DNA of 64,000 nt from contig JAXHVO010000049.1 in assembly GCA_034189135.1 (NCBI GenBank), positions 48,010-112,009 on the forward strand, in the 5' to 3' direction. This DNA is from Thermodesulfobacteriota bacterium. Its GTDB lineage: Bacteria > Desulfobacterota > Desulfobacteria > Desulfobacterales > JAUWMJ01. Positions 8,581 to 16,581 of the stretch are shown piece after piece (position 1 is the first letter of the stretch; the number at the start of each line of letters is the position of its first letter). A model generated the notes under the pieces. It had not been told where the DNA came from and searched no databases. It saw only the letters and a program-made list of their open reading frames with translations. The position numbers and the translations under genes were made by a program.

Positions 8581-9864
8581 ATGATAAAAAGATCATTTTT
8601 CGCTTTAGCAACACCCCGTTTTGAATATCAAACTCTCTCGGATGAGTTACCTGAACCTGAAGAAATTTCCGGTTCGCAAAATGTTACCCTTTTATTACGC
8701 ACTTTCCCGGAACAAAAGGATACAACTTTATCTGCCAAGGAAGGCGATAAAATTAGAACCGGGCAAAAACTGGTATTAAACCGGGATGATCATTATGCAA
8801 TCTCTTCCGTTACGGGGAATATATCCTCCATCTCTTCTTTTACCGGTGATTTTGGCGCTTATTACACTGCGGTCTCGATTGATGTTTCCGACAATGAAGA
8901 GATAGACGAACAATTTGAAAAATATGCCAAAACACCCTCCCTTGATACAGTGAGGAATTTTCTTGCCTGTGTTCCGGGTAATCTGCCGGTAAACTCACTG
9001 ATTAATCCCGAGAAACCGATCAAAACCATTGTTATTTCAGGGTGTGATGATGATCTTCTGGTTTATACCAACCAGTACATCGTCACAGCCGCCATTGACT
9101 CGATAAAATCCGGAATTGGCATATTAAAAAATCTAACCGGTGCAGATGAGGTCATCATCGTTTTGCCCCACGGTTTTAAGCATAAATTCGGTGATATTAA
9201 CGCCCGAATCCATACTGTTGGTCCCTATTACCCTGCCGCATCTCCCCATTTGATTATGCGGAACATTCTGAGCCGGATCGTACCCGCAGGCAAACATTTT
9301 GAAGATTATGGCGTATGCTTTATAACACCGGAAGCTGCGGCTTCCGTGGGTCATGCCTTTACCAGCGGAAAAATACCCACTAAAAAAACAATCACTGTGA
9401 TCGATAAAAATGAAACCGTTAAGCTTGCAGTTGCAGACATCGGTACTCCCATCCGGGACATTCTAACCGCACTCGACATTACCCTTATTGAAAAAGACAG
9501 AATTGTTCTGGGTGGACCAATGACAGGTCACGCTGTATATTCAGATGAACATCCAATCATGCCGGATACCGATGCCATCATGATCCAGGGCTCAGAAAAT
9601 ATTTCACCGGTGTCCGATTACCCCTGTATAAACTGTGGGGACTGTATCAGGATTTGTCCTGCAAAAATACCGATTAACCTGCTGGTCCGCTTTCTTGAAG
9701 CAGGACAATATGAGGAGGCTGCGGACCATTATGACCTTTACTCCTGTATCGAATGTGGTCTTTGCAGCCTTGTCTGTGTATCCAAAATTCCCATTTTTCA
9801 ATACATAAAGCTGGCAAAATATGAGCTAGGACGGATGAGTGAAGCGGAGGAGGTAGATGAGTAA
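8581..9864 (+). CDS. rnfC: Rnf complex subunit RnfC, with divergent NuoF-like region
   Basis: A 427-residue protein in the rnfC position of a CDGEAB operon. The C-terminal half is typical: a GGPMTGHAV segment and two ferredoxin-type 4Fe-4S motifs, CINCGDCIRICP and CIECGLCSLVC. The N-terminal half is not typical. Known RnfC proteins carry a glycine loop (GIVGLGGAGFP-like), an NGAECEPY motif and a YPxGGEK motif for FMN/NADH binding. The matching places here read FLACVPGNLPVN, ISGCDDDLLVY (about 152-162) and GPYYPAASPHL. The NADH site is therefore probably absent and this subunit may only carry Fe-S electron transfer. The stop overlaps the rnfD start by 8 bases. Confidence 0.85.
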   Translation: MIKRSFFALATPRFEYQTLSDELPEPEEISGSQNVTLLLRTFPEQKDTTLSAKEGDKIRTGQKLVLNRDDHYAISSVTGNISSISSFTGDFGAYYTAVSIDVSDNEEIDEQFEKYAKTPSLDTVRNFLACVPGNLPVNSLINPEKPIKTIVISGCDDDLLVYTNQYIVTAAIDSIKSGIGILKNLTGADEVIIVLPHGFKHKFGDINARIHTVGPYYPAASPHLIMRNILSRIVPAGKHFEDYGVCFITPEAAASVGHAFTSGKIPTKKTITVIDKNETVKLAVADIGTPIRDILTALDITLIEKDRIVLGGPMTGHAVYSDEHPIMPDTDAIMIQGSENISPVSDYPCINCGDCIRICPAKIPINLLVRFLEAGQYEEAADHYDLYSCIECGLCSLVCVSKIPIFQYIKLAKYELGRMSEAEEVDE

Positions 9865-10816
9865 TCAAAAAAAATTTATAGTATCCCATGCTCCTTTCTG
9901 GCATGACGGAAGCAATATCACCCAAAGAAGTTATCATATCATGATAGCGGCTTTGCCTGCAGTTTTATTTGGAATGTTTCAATACGGACTTCCTGCTGTG
10001 GCGGTCGTATCTTTTTCCGTCTCCTGTGCAATTTTCTGGGAACTTGCCATGAATTTTGCGACCAAACGCTCCGTAACCATAGGAGATGGTAATGCTGCTC
10101 TCATCGGTCTAATGTTTGCCATGCTCGTTCCGGCCACTTTTCCCTGGTGGGCGGTACTGACAGGTACTTTTGTTGCGGTGATTATCGGCAAACAGATTTT
10201 CGGCGGAATCGGAAGCAATGCGTTTAATCCGGTGGTTCTCGCCATTGCCATTTTAATGGTATCATGGAAAGACCTTTTTGATTTTGATGAAGCCCTGTTA
10301 AATTATGATCTTGGGTTTACCATGCTCTATCCCATCGCCGCACTTAAGCATTTCGGCACGACCTCAATAGAATCCTTTACTGCAGGTAATCTATTACTGG
10401 GAAAACACACCGGGGGCATCGGCGCCACATTCGGCTTGGGCCTGATTATTGGCGGAATTTATCTTATCATCAGGGGATTTATCCGTTGGGAAATCTGTAT
10501 GACTTTTCTGCTTGCCGTTTTCGCAACCGCGCTGATTTTTAATTTGTATGACGGTGTCCGTTTTGCAGGGCCTGTATTTCATATCCTTACCGGGTATACC
10601 CTGGTCGGCGCTTTTTTCCTGGCCACAGAGGATTCTTCATCACCGGTGAACTTTATTCCCATGCTTATGTTTGGTGCCGGTGCAGGGGCATTGACTGTAC
10701 TGATAAGAAATATCGGTGCCCATGTGGATGGAGTTATTTATGCAATTCTGGTTATGAATCTTGTAAACCCGCTTCTGGACAAGATCCGGCCAAAAGCAAT
10801 TGGAAAGGTTGGTTAA
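9857..10816 (+). CDS. rnfD: Rnf complex membrane subunit RnfD
   Basis: A 319-residue polytopic membrane protein with about nine to ten hydrophobic helices, of the NqrB/RnfD family. Recognisable family segments are GGIGSNAFNPVVLA, GGIGATFGLGLIIGG and LLATEDSSSPVN-like FLATEDSSSPVNF near the end. In characterised members RnfD carries a covalent FMN on a Thr in a GATPL-like motif; in this protein that place (near FGTTSIESF) is divergent and the flavin site is not certain. It overlaps rnfC by 8 bases and abuts rnfG, so translation is coupled. Role: ion-pumping membrane core together with RnfA, E and G. Confidence 0.9.
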   Translation: MSNQKKFIVSHAPFWHDGSNITQRSYHIMIAALPAVLFGMFQYGLPAVAVVSFSVSCAIFWELAMNFATKRSVTIGDGNAALIGLMFAMLVPATFPWWAVLTGTFVAVIIGKQIFGGIGSNAFNPVVLAIAILMVSWKDLFDFDEALLNYDLGFTMLYPIAALKHFGTTSIESFTAGNLLLGKHTGGIGATFGLGLIIGGIYLIIRGFIRWEICMTFLLAVFATALIFNLYDGVRFAGPVFHILTGYTLVGAFFLATEDSSSPVNFIPMLMFGAGAGALTVLIRNIGAHVDGVIYAILVMNLVNPLLDKIRPKAIGKVG

Positions 10817-10817
10817 G

Positions 10818-11411
10818 ATGCGTGAAATGATTAAAATGGTGGTCGTTCTGACACTTTTATGCACCTTTTCAGGGGGGCTCCTTGCCGCCATCCGTGGCGG
10901 AACAAAGGAAAGAATAGAATATCAGCAATTAAAATTCGTCAAAGGCCCTGCAATAAAAGCAATTTTGCAGGGTGCATCCAATGACCCCATCGTTGACCGT
11001 TTTAAATTAATGGATGGAAAAATTGAAAGGAGTTTTTTCGTCGGTGTATTTGACGGCAAGGCTTCTTCGGTCGCTTTTGAAAGCTTTGGCAAGGGATTCG
11101 GCGGGGACATCGGTCTCATGGTCGCAGTCAATCTTGATGATGATAATATTATAGGTGTCGGTGTGACCACGCACAGCGAAACTCCGGGTGTCGGCTCCAG
11201 GGCAAAAACAGACCCCGGTTTTGCCGCTCAGTTTAAAGGCTTGTCCATAAAAGATACATTCAAGGTCAAAACAGACGGCGGACAGGTGGATGCCATCTCA
11301 GGGGCCACCGTCACTTCTCGGGGAGTCAGTATTGCAGCAACAGAAGCCGGGAAGATTTATCAAAAGCTAAAACCTCAAATTGCGAAAAAATTAGAAGCAT
11401 TTGCTAACTAG
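10818..11411 (+). CDS. rnfG: Rnf complex subunit RnfG (covalent FMN)
   Basis: About 197 residues from the ATG at 10818, one base after the rnfD stop; an upstream TTG at 10800 would overlap rnfD and is less likely. One N-terminal membrane helix (MVVVLTLLCTFSGGLLAAI) anchors an FMN-binding domain exposed outside. The flavinylation motif is clear: DAISGATVTS, with the acceptor Thr in SGATxT/S. The segment THSETPGVGS is also conserved in the family. It lies in the middle of the rnf operon and passes electrons between the membrane core and the periplasmic side, where the pentahaem cytochrome could connect. Confidence 0.93.
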   Translation: MREMIKMVVVLTLLCTFSGGLLAAIRGGTKERIEYQQLKFVKGPAIKAILQGASNDPIVDRFKLMDGKIERSFFVGVFDGKASSVAFESFGKGFGGDIGLMVAVNLDDDNIIGVGVTTHSETPGVGSRAKTDPGFAAQFKGLSIKDTFKVKTDGGQVDAISGATVTSRGVSIAATEAGKIYQKLKPQIAKKLEAFAN

Positions 11412-11425
11412 GAGAGGATAAAAAG

Positions 11426-12031
11426 ATGGCCAAAACTATAGTCCAGGAATTCACCAAGGGTCTTTGGGATGAAATACCACCCTTTCGACTTGTACTCGGT
11501 TTATGCCCTGTACTGGCGGTGACCAAGACAGTAGAAAACGGAATTGGCATGGGTATGGCAACCACTTTTGTCTTGGTATGTTCCAATATCCTTGTTTCAT
11601 CTTTGCGTAAAGTCATTCCGCCAAAGGTAAGAATCGCCTGTTTTATTATCATTATTGCGACATTTGTTACGGTGGTGGAACTGGTGATGCAGGCATTCAC
11701 TTATCCGCTTTTTCTAAAACTTGGAATTTTTATCCCTCTTATTGTGGTTAACTGTATTGTCCTTGGCCGTGCGGAAGCCTTTGCCTCTAAAAACGGTATT
11801 TTTGCCTCATTGGCGGACGGACTTGGAATTGGTATCGGATTTACACTTGCTCTCGGTTCTCTTGGAGCCATACGTGAACTTTTCGGAACCGGCATCCTGA
11901 CTATATGGGAAAAACCGATACAGATTTTCGGGCCTTCCTTTCAACCCTTTACCTTTATGATTGAAGCTCCAGGGGCATTTGTCTGCCTGGGACTTATGCT
12001 TTGTGTGATGAACATGGTGGGCTCCAAATAA
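11426..12031 (+). CDS. rnfE: Rnf complex membrane subunit RnfE
   Basis: A 201-residue integral membrane protein with about six helices, RnfA/RnfE/NqrD family. Recognisable segments: GLWDEIPPFRLVLGLCPVLAVT at the N terminus (shorter core FRLVLGLCPVLAVT), LGIFIPLIVVNCIVLGRAEAFA, and GSLGAIRELFGTG near the end. The Cys pairs in LCPVLA and VNCIVLGRAE match those that hold an intramembrane 2Fe-2S cluster between RnfA and RnfE in solved Rnf/Nqr structures. The ribosome site AGGAGAGG lies before the ATG. A 124-base gap with GC-rich dyads follows before rnfA. Confidence 0.93.
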   Translation: MAKTIVQEFTKGLWDEIPPFRLVLGLCPVLAVTKTVENGIGMGMATTFVLVCSNILVSSLRKVIPPKVRIACFIIIIATFVTVVELVMQAFTYPLFLKLGIFIPLIVVNCIVLGRAEAFASKNGIFASLADGLGIGIGFTLALGSLGAIRELFGTGILTIWEKPIQIFGPSFQPFTFMIEAPGAFVCLGLMLCVMNMVGSK

Positions 12032-12155
12032 GGCCACGAAGTTGGAAAGCTCGCAGGGCTGGTAACTAAAGAATCTCCAACCTGCTGGCTTTTCAAATTT
12101 TCTGCCTTTGCGGCAACATAAATTATGTACCGGTTTATCCGGGATGGGAGATAAA
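12032..12155 (+). other. Gap inside the rnf operon with dyad symmetry
   Basis: Between rnfE and rnfA lie 124 bases without an ORF, unusual for an operon where all other junctions overlap or are under 20 bases. It contains the arms GTTGGA (12041) and TCCAAC about 30 bases apart, and a small ACATAAATTATGT dyad near 12115. The first could be a weak attenuating or mRNA-stabilising hairpin. No T-run follows, so it does not look like a full terminator. Confidence 0.3.
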
Positions 12156-12731
12156 ATGGGTGACTACATCGTCCTTGCAATCAGCTGCATCCTTATAAAT
12201 AATATCCTGCTGGCCCAGTACCTTGGCAACTGCCCTTTTTTGGGCACGTCAAAGAAAATGGAAACCGCTGTCGGCATGGCCATGGCCGTTGTATTTGTTC
12301 TGGTGATGGCAGGCGTTATTACCTGGATTTTTAACACCTATATACTGCAACAGTTTGGTCTCGAATATCTTCGCACACTCTCATTTATTCTGGTTATTGC
12401 ATCGCTTGTTCAGTTTGTTGAAATGTTTTTGAAAAAGTCTATCCCTGCCCTCTATGCCGGACTGGGAATTTTTCTACCCCTTATTACCACGAACTGTGCC
12501 GTAATGGGCGTTTGCCTGATTAATGTCAACGAAGAATATACTTTTCTGCAGGCCCTGGTGACATCATTTAGCTATGCCGTTGGTTTTGGTCTTGCCCTCG
12601 TTCTTTTTGCAGGAGTGCGTGAACGCATCCTTCTCGCCAGGGTTCCAAAACCCCTCCAGGATACATCTATTGCACTGGTAACTGCAGGAATACTCTCTTT
12701 AACATTTTTTGCTTTTAAAGGGATGGTGTAG
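12156..12731 (+). CDS. rnfA: Rnf complex membrane subunit RnfA
   Basis: About 191 residues from the ATG at 12156, preceded by GGGATGGGAG; the reading frame is open further upstream from a TTG at 12108 but those residues do not fit the family. The protein is an RnfA/RnfE family membrane subunit with six helices. Diagnostic segments are NNILLAQYLGNCPFLGTS at the start and LGIFLPLITTNCAVMG in the middle; the Cys residues in NCPFLG and TNCAVMG are the ligands for the intramembrane 2Fe-2S cluster shared with RnfE. It is followed 9 bases later by rnfB. Confidence 0.93.
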   Translation: MGDYIVLAISCILINNILLAQYLGNCPFLGTSKKMETAVGMAMAVVFVLVMAGVITWIFNTYILQQFGLEYLRTLSFILVIASLVQFVEMFLKKSIPALYAGLGIFLPLITTNCAVMGVCLINVNEEYTFLQALVTSFSYAVGFGLALVLFAGVRERILLARVPKPLQDTSIALVTAGILSLTFFAFKGMV

Positions 12732-12740
12732 GAGGCAGCA

Positions 12741-14819
12741 ATGATAGAAGCCATTCTGGTCATGTTTGGTATAGGCGCAGCATGCGGACTCACCCTTAGT
12801 GTTGCTTCTAAAGTATTTTATGTTTATGAAGATCCTCGTATTGCGGAGGTTGAATGGCATATGGCCGGAGCAAACTGCGGCGGATGTGGTTATGCAGGTT
12901 GTTCCGCTGCAGCGGTTGCAGTTGTTGAAGGCAAGGCCCCACCCTCTGCCTGCGTGGTTGCCGGAATTGAATCCGCTGTTAATATTGCAGCCATAATGGG
13001 TGTTGACCCTGGCAGTGCCGAACCACTTATTTCTGAAAACTCTTGCCTTGGCGGAAACAGAGCGGATGATAAATACCACTATATGGGAATAAACAGCTGT
13101 CATGCGCTTGATGCTTTGTATGGTGGGAAAAGAGTGTGCAGTATCGGCTGCCTGGGGCTTGGAGACTGCATAAAGGCATGCAACTTTAACGCAATCAAGA
13201 TGGGACCCAATGGTTATCCTGTGGTCGATGAAAGCAGGTGTGTCGGATGCGGTGCATGTGAAAAGGTTTGCCCTAAAAATATTCTTACCGTCAGAACCAT
13301 GTCACAGCGGCTGTTGCATTTTAATGAAGAAGATGATGCCCTTGCGCCCTGTCAACAGACCTGCCCTGCTGAAATCGATATTCCGCTGTATATTTCACAG
13401 ATCAGAGATGGCGATTACGCAGGGGCGGTTCATACCATTCGCGAACGAAATCCATTACTCCTGTCATGCGGCAGGGTCTGTCCGCATCCCTGTGAATCTT
13501 ACTGCCGTCGGGGCATAGAAGACGAACCTGTTTCAATAAACCAATTAAAACGTTTTGTGGCGGACTGGGAGATGAATTCCGGGAAACGACTCCCGATTCC
13601 ATGCGCACCTGATACGGGGAGACGTGTGGCCGTTGTGGGGGGAGGACCGGCAGGACTCAGCTGTGCATATTTTCTGCGCCGCCTGGGTCACGACGTCACC
13701 ATATATGAAGCCATGCCGGAAATGGGAGGAATTATTAGGTATGGAATACCTGAATATCGACTTCCCAAAAAGGTTCTGGCCTGGGAAATAGAAGGGATTT
13801 TGAACCTGGGTATTGAGCATCATACCAACATGCGGCTGGGTGTTGATTTTACTTTAGACTCACTAATCACTCAGGGATTCGATGCGATATTTCTGGGAGT
13901 CGGCGCCTGGAATGATTACAGTCTGAAAGTAGAGGGTGAAGACCTTAACGGCTGTTTTAAAGGGATAGACTTTCTGTCCAGGGTGGCCTCCGGTGAAAAA
14001 GTGCCCATTGGCCGAAGGGCTGCGGTGATCGGCGGAGGAAATTCAGCGATCGATTGTGTGCGAACCATAGTCCGCCTTGGCGCCGAAGAAGTATCTATTG
14101 TTTACCGCAGGACCCGAAAAGAGATGCCTGCAAACGAAGTCGAAATCGTTGCCGCCGAACACGAAGGAATAAAATTTCATTTTCTGGCCGCTCCTGTCCG
14201 TGTGGTGGGAGATGATAATGACCATGTGACTCATCTGGAATACCTGAAAATGGAACTTGGTGAACCGGATGCCAGCGGAAGACGCCGCCCTGTCCCCATT
14301 GAAGGATCCGAAACCCTGATGGAAATCGATATGCTTATCACAGCCATCGGCCAAACCCCTGATGTTTCCTTTACGGAAAAGGAAAGGCGTCTTAAGGATC
14401 TTGAAATTACCCGATGGAAAACCATCGACAACCATCCTGAAACATTGCAATCAAGCATTCCGTATATTTTTACCGCAGGCGATTCAGCAACCGGACCGTC
14501 TCTGGTTGTCACCGCCATCGGAGGAGGAAGAAGGGCGGCTGCATCCATTCATCACTATCTTTCAGGAGAACCGGTTGAACCGCCCGAAAAATCCTTGTTT
14601 CAAAAGCATATCCAAGAGTCGATTTTTGATTCAGTGGAAGGAATAACCAAAACACCCAGAGCCAAAATGCCCGAACTGGAAGTGGATGAAAGAATCAAAT
14701 CTATGGATGAAGTTGACCTGGTTCTCGATGAAAAGGATGCGCTGAACGAATCCAAACGCTGCCTGTCCTGCTGCCGACTCTGTTACAACAGAGATAAGAT
14801 GGCGATTAATTCGAATTAG
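12741..14819 (+). CDS. rnfB: RnfB fused to a GltD/NfnB-like FAD-NADPH oxidoreductase
   Basis: A 692-residue fusion. Residues 1-195 are RnfB: membrane helix (3-25), a CGGCGYAGC-type 4Fe-4S domain (Cys46, 49, 54, 71), then ferredoxin motifs CSIGCLGLGDCIKAC and CVGCGACEKVCP. Residues about 200-290 are the GltD N-terminal Fe-S domain (CQQTCPAEIDIP, CGRVCPHPCESYC). Then come an FAD Rossmann motif (VAVVGGGPAGLSC, about 297-309), an NAD(P)H motif (VIGGGNSAID, about 431) followed by VYRRTRKEMPA, whose Arg pair is typical of NADPH-binding GltD/NfnB, and the closing FAD segment FTAGDSATGP. A further Cys group (RCLSCCRLC) ends the protein. Typical RnfB proteins are under 340 residues. This would give the complex a pyridine-nucleotide site on RnfB. 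No frameshift or stop lies at the junction. Confidence 0.93.
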   Translation: MIEAILVMFGIGAACGLTLSVASKVFYVYEDPRIAEVEWHMAGANCGGCGYAGCSAAAVAVVEGKAPPSACVVAGIESAVNIAAIMGVDPGSAEPLISENSCLGGNRADDKYHYMGINSCHALDALYGGKRVCSIGCLGLGDCIKACNFNAIKMGPNGYPVVDESRCVGCGACEKVCPKNILTVRTMSQRLLHFNEEDDALAPCQQTCPAEIDIPLYISQIRDGDYAGAVHTIRERNPLLLSCGRVCPHPCESYCRRGIEDEPVSINQLKRFVADWEMNSGKRLPIPCAPDTGRRVAVVGGGPAGLSCAYFLRRLGHDVTIYEAMPEMGGIIRYGIPEYRLPKKVLAWEIEGILNLGIEHHTNMRLGVDFTLDSLITQGFDAIFLGVGAWNDYSLKVEGEDLNGCFKGIDFLSRVASGEKVPIGRRAAVIGGGNSAIDCVRTIVRLGAEEVSIVYRRTRKEMPANEVEIVAAEHEGIKFHFLAAPVRVVGDDNDHVTHLEYLKMELGEPDASGRRRPVPIEGSETLMEIDMLITAIGQTPDVSFTEKERRLKDLEITRWKTIDNHPETLQSSIPYIFTAGDSATGPSLVVTAIGGGRRAAASIHHYLSGEPVEPPEKSLFQKHIQESIFDSVEGITKTPRAKMPELEVDERIKSMDEVDLVLDEKDALNESKRCLSCCRLCYNRDKMAINSN

Positions 14820-14849
14820 CTCATAAGAAATAGCTGATAGCGTAAACGT

Positions 14850-15827
14850 TTACAGAGCGTTGAAATGAGAAATTGGCCCTTCATACCCCAACGCCTTAAT
14901 ACACTCTTCCATATCTTGTGGAATCGGCGATTCAAAAGTCATTTTTTTTTGTAACGCCGGATGAAAAATTTTAAGACGCCATGCATGAAGCATCTGCCTG
15001 GTGACTTTTTTTTTAAATCCAACATTCAAAAGACCGCTTCTCATCTTTCGCATACCATAGACCGGGTCGCCTATAACCGGATGGTTGATTGCAGCAAAAT
15101 GCACGCGAATCTGGTGCGTCCTACCTGTCTTTAAGTTAACCTTAATGAAGGTTGCATTTTTAAACCTTTCACGAACCTCCCATAAAGTTTCGGCCTCCCT
15201 CCCCTTATTGCTCTTGGTGGACATTCGTTTTCGATGAACAGGATGTCGGCCTATGGGAAGATGAATTGAACCTGAACCAGATTTCATTTCACCATGCACA
15301 AGGACAAGATATTCCTTTTTGATTGTTCTGGACTTGAACTGCAGGGAAAGATTTTCATGAATAGGGGAACTTTTAGCGACGACCAGCGTCCCAGATGTAT
15401 CTTTGTCAAGCCGGTGTACAATTCCCGGCCTTATTTCTCCGCTGATCGTTCCGATATCAGGGCAATGATTGAGCAAAGCATTTACCAGGGTTCCTGAAAA
15501 ATGGCCAGGGGCAGGATGAACCACCATCCCGGCCCTTTTGTTAATAACGATCAAATGCTCATCTTCATAAAGGATATCGATTTCAATGGATTCGGGTGCA
15601 AATGTTGCAGGAATGGGCGCTGGAACTCTTATTTCTACTATCTCTCCGGCCTTTACCCTGTATCCGGGTTTTTTATTTTCACCCTGGACTTGAATGCGAC
15701 CTTCAACAATCAACTTTGCGGCATAGGACCGCGAGCAATCCGAAATGACGGATGCCGCCACCACATCAAGGCGTTTTCCGGTATCTGATTCATTGACAAA
15801 AACGGTCAAAGCACTCTGGTTGTGCAT
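14850..15827 (-). CDS. rluD: RluD-family 23S rRNA pseudouridine synthase
   Basis: A 325-residue RluA/RluD-type pseudouridine synthase. An N-terminal S4 RNA-binding domain (about 15-75: KRLDVVAASVIS, SRSYAAKLIVEGRIQV) precedes the catalytic domain with VINKRAGMVVHPAPGH and the signature GIVHRLDKDTSG, whose Asp is the catalytic residue. A third motif, GRTHQIRVHFA, is also intact. The enzyme isomerises uridines in 23S rRNA helix 69 in characterised homologues. It converges with rnfB (30-base gap) and lies 14 bases downstream of carD on the same strand, so the two are probably co-transcribed. Confidence 0.9.
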   Translation of the reverse strand: MHNQSALTVFVNESDTGKRLDVVAASVISDCSRSYAAKLIVEGRIQVQGENKKPGYRVKAGEIVEIRVPAPIPATFAPESIEIDILYEDEHLIVINKRAGMVVHPAPGHFSGTLVNALLNHCPDIGTISGEIRPGIVHRLDKDTSGTLVVAKSSPIHENLSLQFKSRTIKKEYLVLVHGEMKSGSGSIHLPIGRHPVHRKRMSTKSNKGREAETLWEVRERFKNATFIKVNLKTGRTHQIRVHFAAINHPVIGDPVYGMRKMRSGLLNVGFKKKVTRQMLHAWRLKIFHPALQKKMTFESPIPQDMEECIKALGYEGPISHFNAL

Positions 15828-15841
15828 GATTTTAGGAGGGA

Positions 15842-16432
15842 TTAACTTTCAGGGCTGCCTGCATTTTCCGGATCTTCCGGGTCTTCCAGATCTTCCGGAA
15901 TGAAAAATGATTTGATTTCTGTCATAATTGTCTTTTCATCGGTATTCCTGGCAGTGGACAACTCCTTAACCAAAAGTACCTGTGCGGTGTCAAAAAGCTT
16001 TCGTTCCCCAAAGGAAAGGTCTTTGGTATATTTTAATATGGACAGGTCCCTGTAAACCTCTGCCACATCGTAAAGAGATCCTGTTTTGATCTTGTCCATG
16101 TAATCTCTGTATCTGCGGTTCCAGGTCTGGTTATCCATGGGGTTTTCTTTTCTCGCCTCCAACACCTCATAAATTTTGGGAATCTCTTTTACGTCAATAA
16201 CCTCCCTTAACCCGACAGATTCAACATTCCAGGTGGGAATCATGATAACCATGTTGTTTTCCAGAACCTTCATGATATAAAAATCATGTTCTTCCCCGTT
16301 TATGACCTTGCTTTCAATCGCTTCAATCATACCCACGCCGTGCGCAGGATAAACGGCAAGATCACCGATTTGAAATTCCGGCACTTTGCGATTAGCAGGC
16401 TGGCCCTGTTCATTAGGTTTTTTATTATTCAT
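15842..16432 (-). CDS. carD: CarD/CdnL-family transcriptional regulator
   Basis: About 196 residues. The N-terminal RNA-polymerase-interaction domain (related to the TRCF RID) is visible as FQIGDLAVYPAHGVGMIEAI and the C-terminal helical DNA-contact domain follows, with NRRYRDYMDKIKTGSLYDVAEVYRDL and FGERKLFDTAQ segments typical of CarD/CdnL. These proteins bind the polymerase beta subunit and stabilise open complexes at many promoters. The ATG at 16432 has the site GGGTGG upstream; another in-frame ATG 15 bases earlier (16447) is possible. The C-terminal tail is acidic (EDLEDPEDPEN). It lies upstream of rluD. Confidence 0.9.
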   Translation of the reverse strand: MNNKKPNEQGQPANRKVPEFQIGDLAVYPAHGVGMIEAIESKVINGEEHDFYIMKVLENNMVIMIPTWNVESVGLREVIDVKEIPKIYEVLEARKENPMDNQTWNRRYRDYMDKIKTGSLYDVAEVYRDLSILKYTKDLSFGERKLFDTAQVLLVKELSTARNTDEKTIMTEIKSFFIPEDLEDPEDPENAGSPES

Positions 16433-16516
16433 ATTAACACCACCCATAGGGTTCTTTATAGATTCATCAAAACAGCAGAGTCTTAGTTCATATCACAGCT
16501 TTGCCCAATAATCAAT

Positions 16517-16552
16517 AAAAAAAGGATTGGCGCATAATTGCGCCAATCCTTT
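16517..16552 (-). terminator. Rho-independent terminator of hppA
   Basis: A perfect 14-base-pair stem (arms 16521-16534 and 16539-16552, AAAGGATTGGCGCA with its complement) around a 4-base loop. Read on the minus strand it is followed by a run of seven T, the classic intrinsic terminator. It sits 30 bases past the hppA stop codon and before the carD promoter region. Confidence 0.88.
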
Positions 16553-16581
16553 GTTAAAGTTCATTGGTTACTATATTTTGT

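Noticed and set aside
12741..14819. RnfB-GltD fusion as an assembly artefact
   Set aside because: The frame is continuous, the linker contains the full GltD N-terminal Fe-S domain, and no repeat or frameshift is visible at the junction. Reads would still be needed for proof.
14842..14853. Perfect palindrome GTAAACGTTTAC
   Set aside because: It resembles a LacI-type operator but overlaps the end of rluD at a convergent junction, far from any start codon, so a regulatory role is unlikely.
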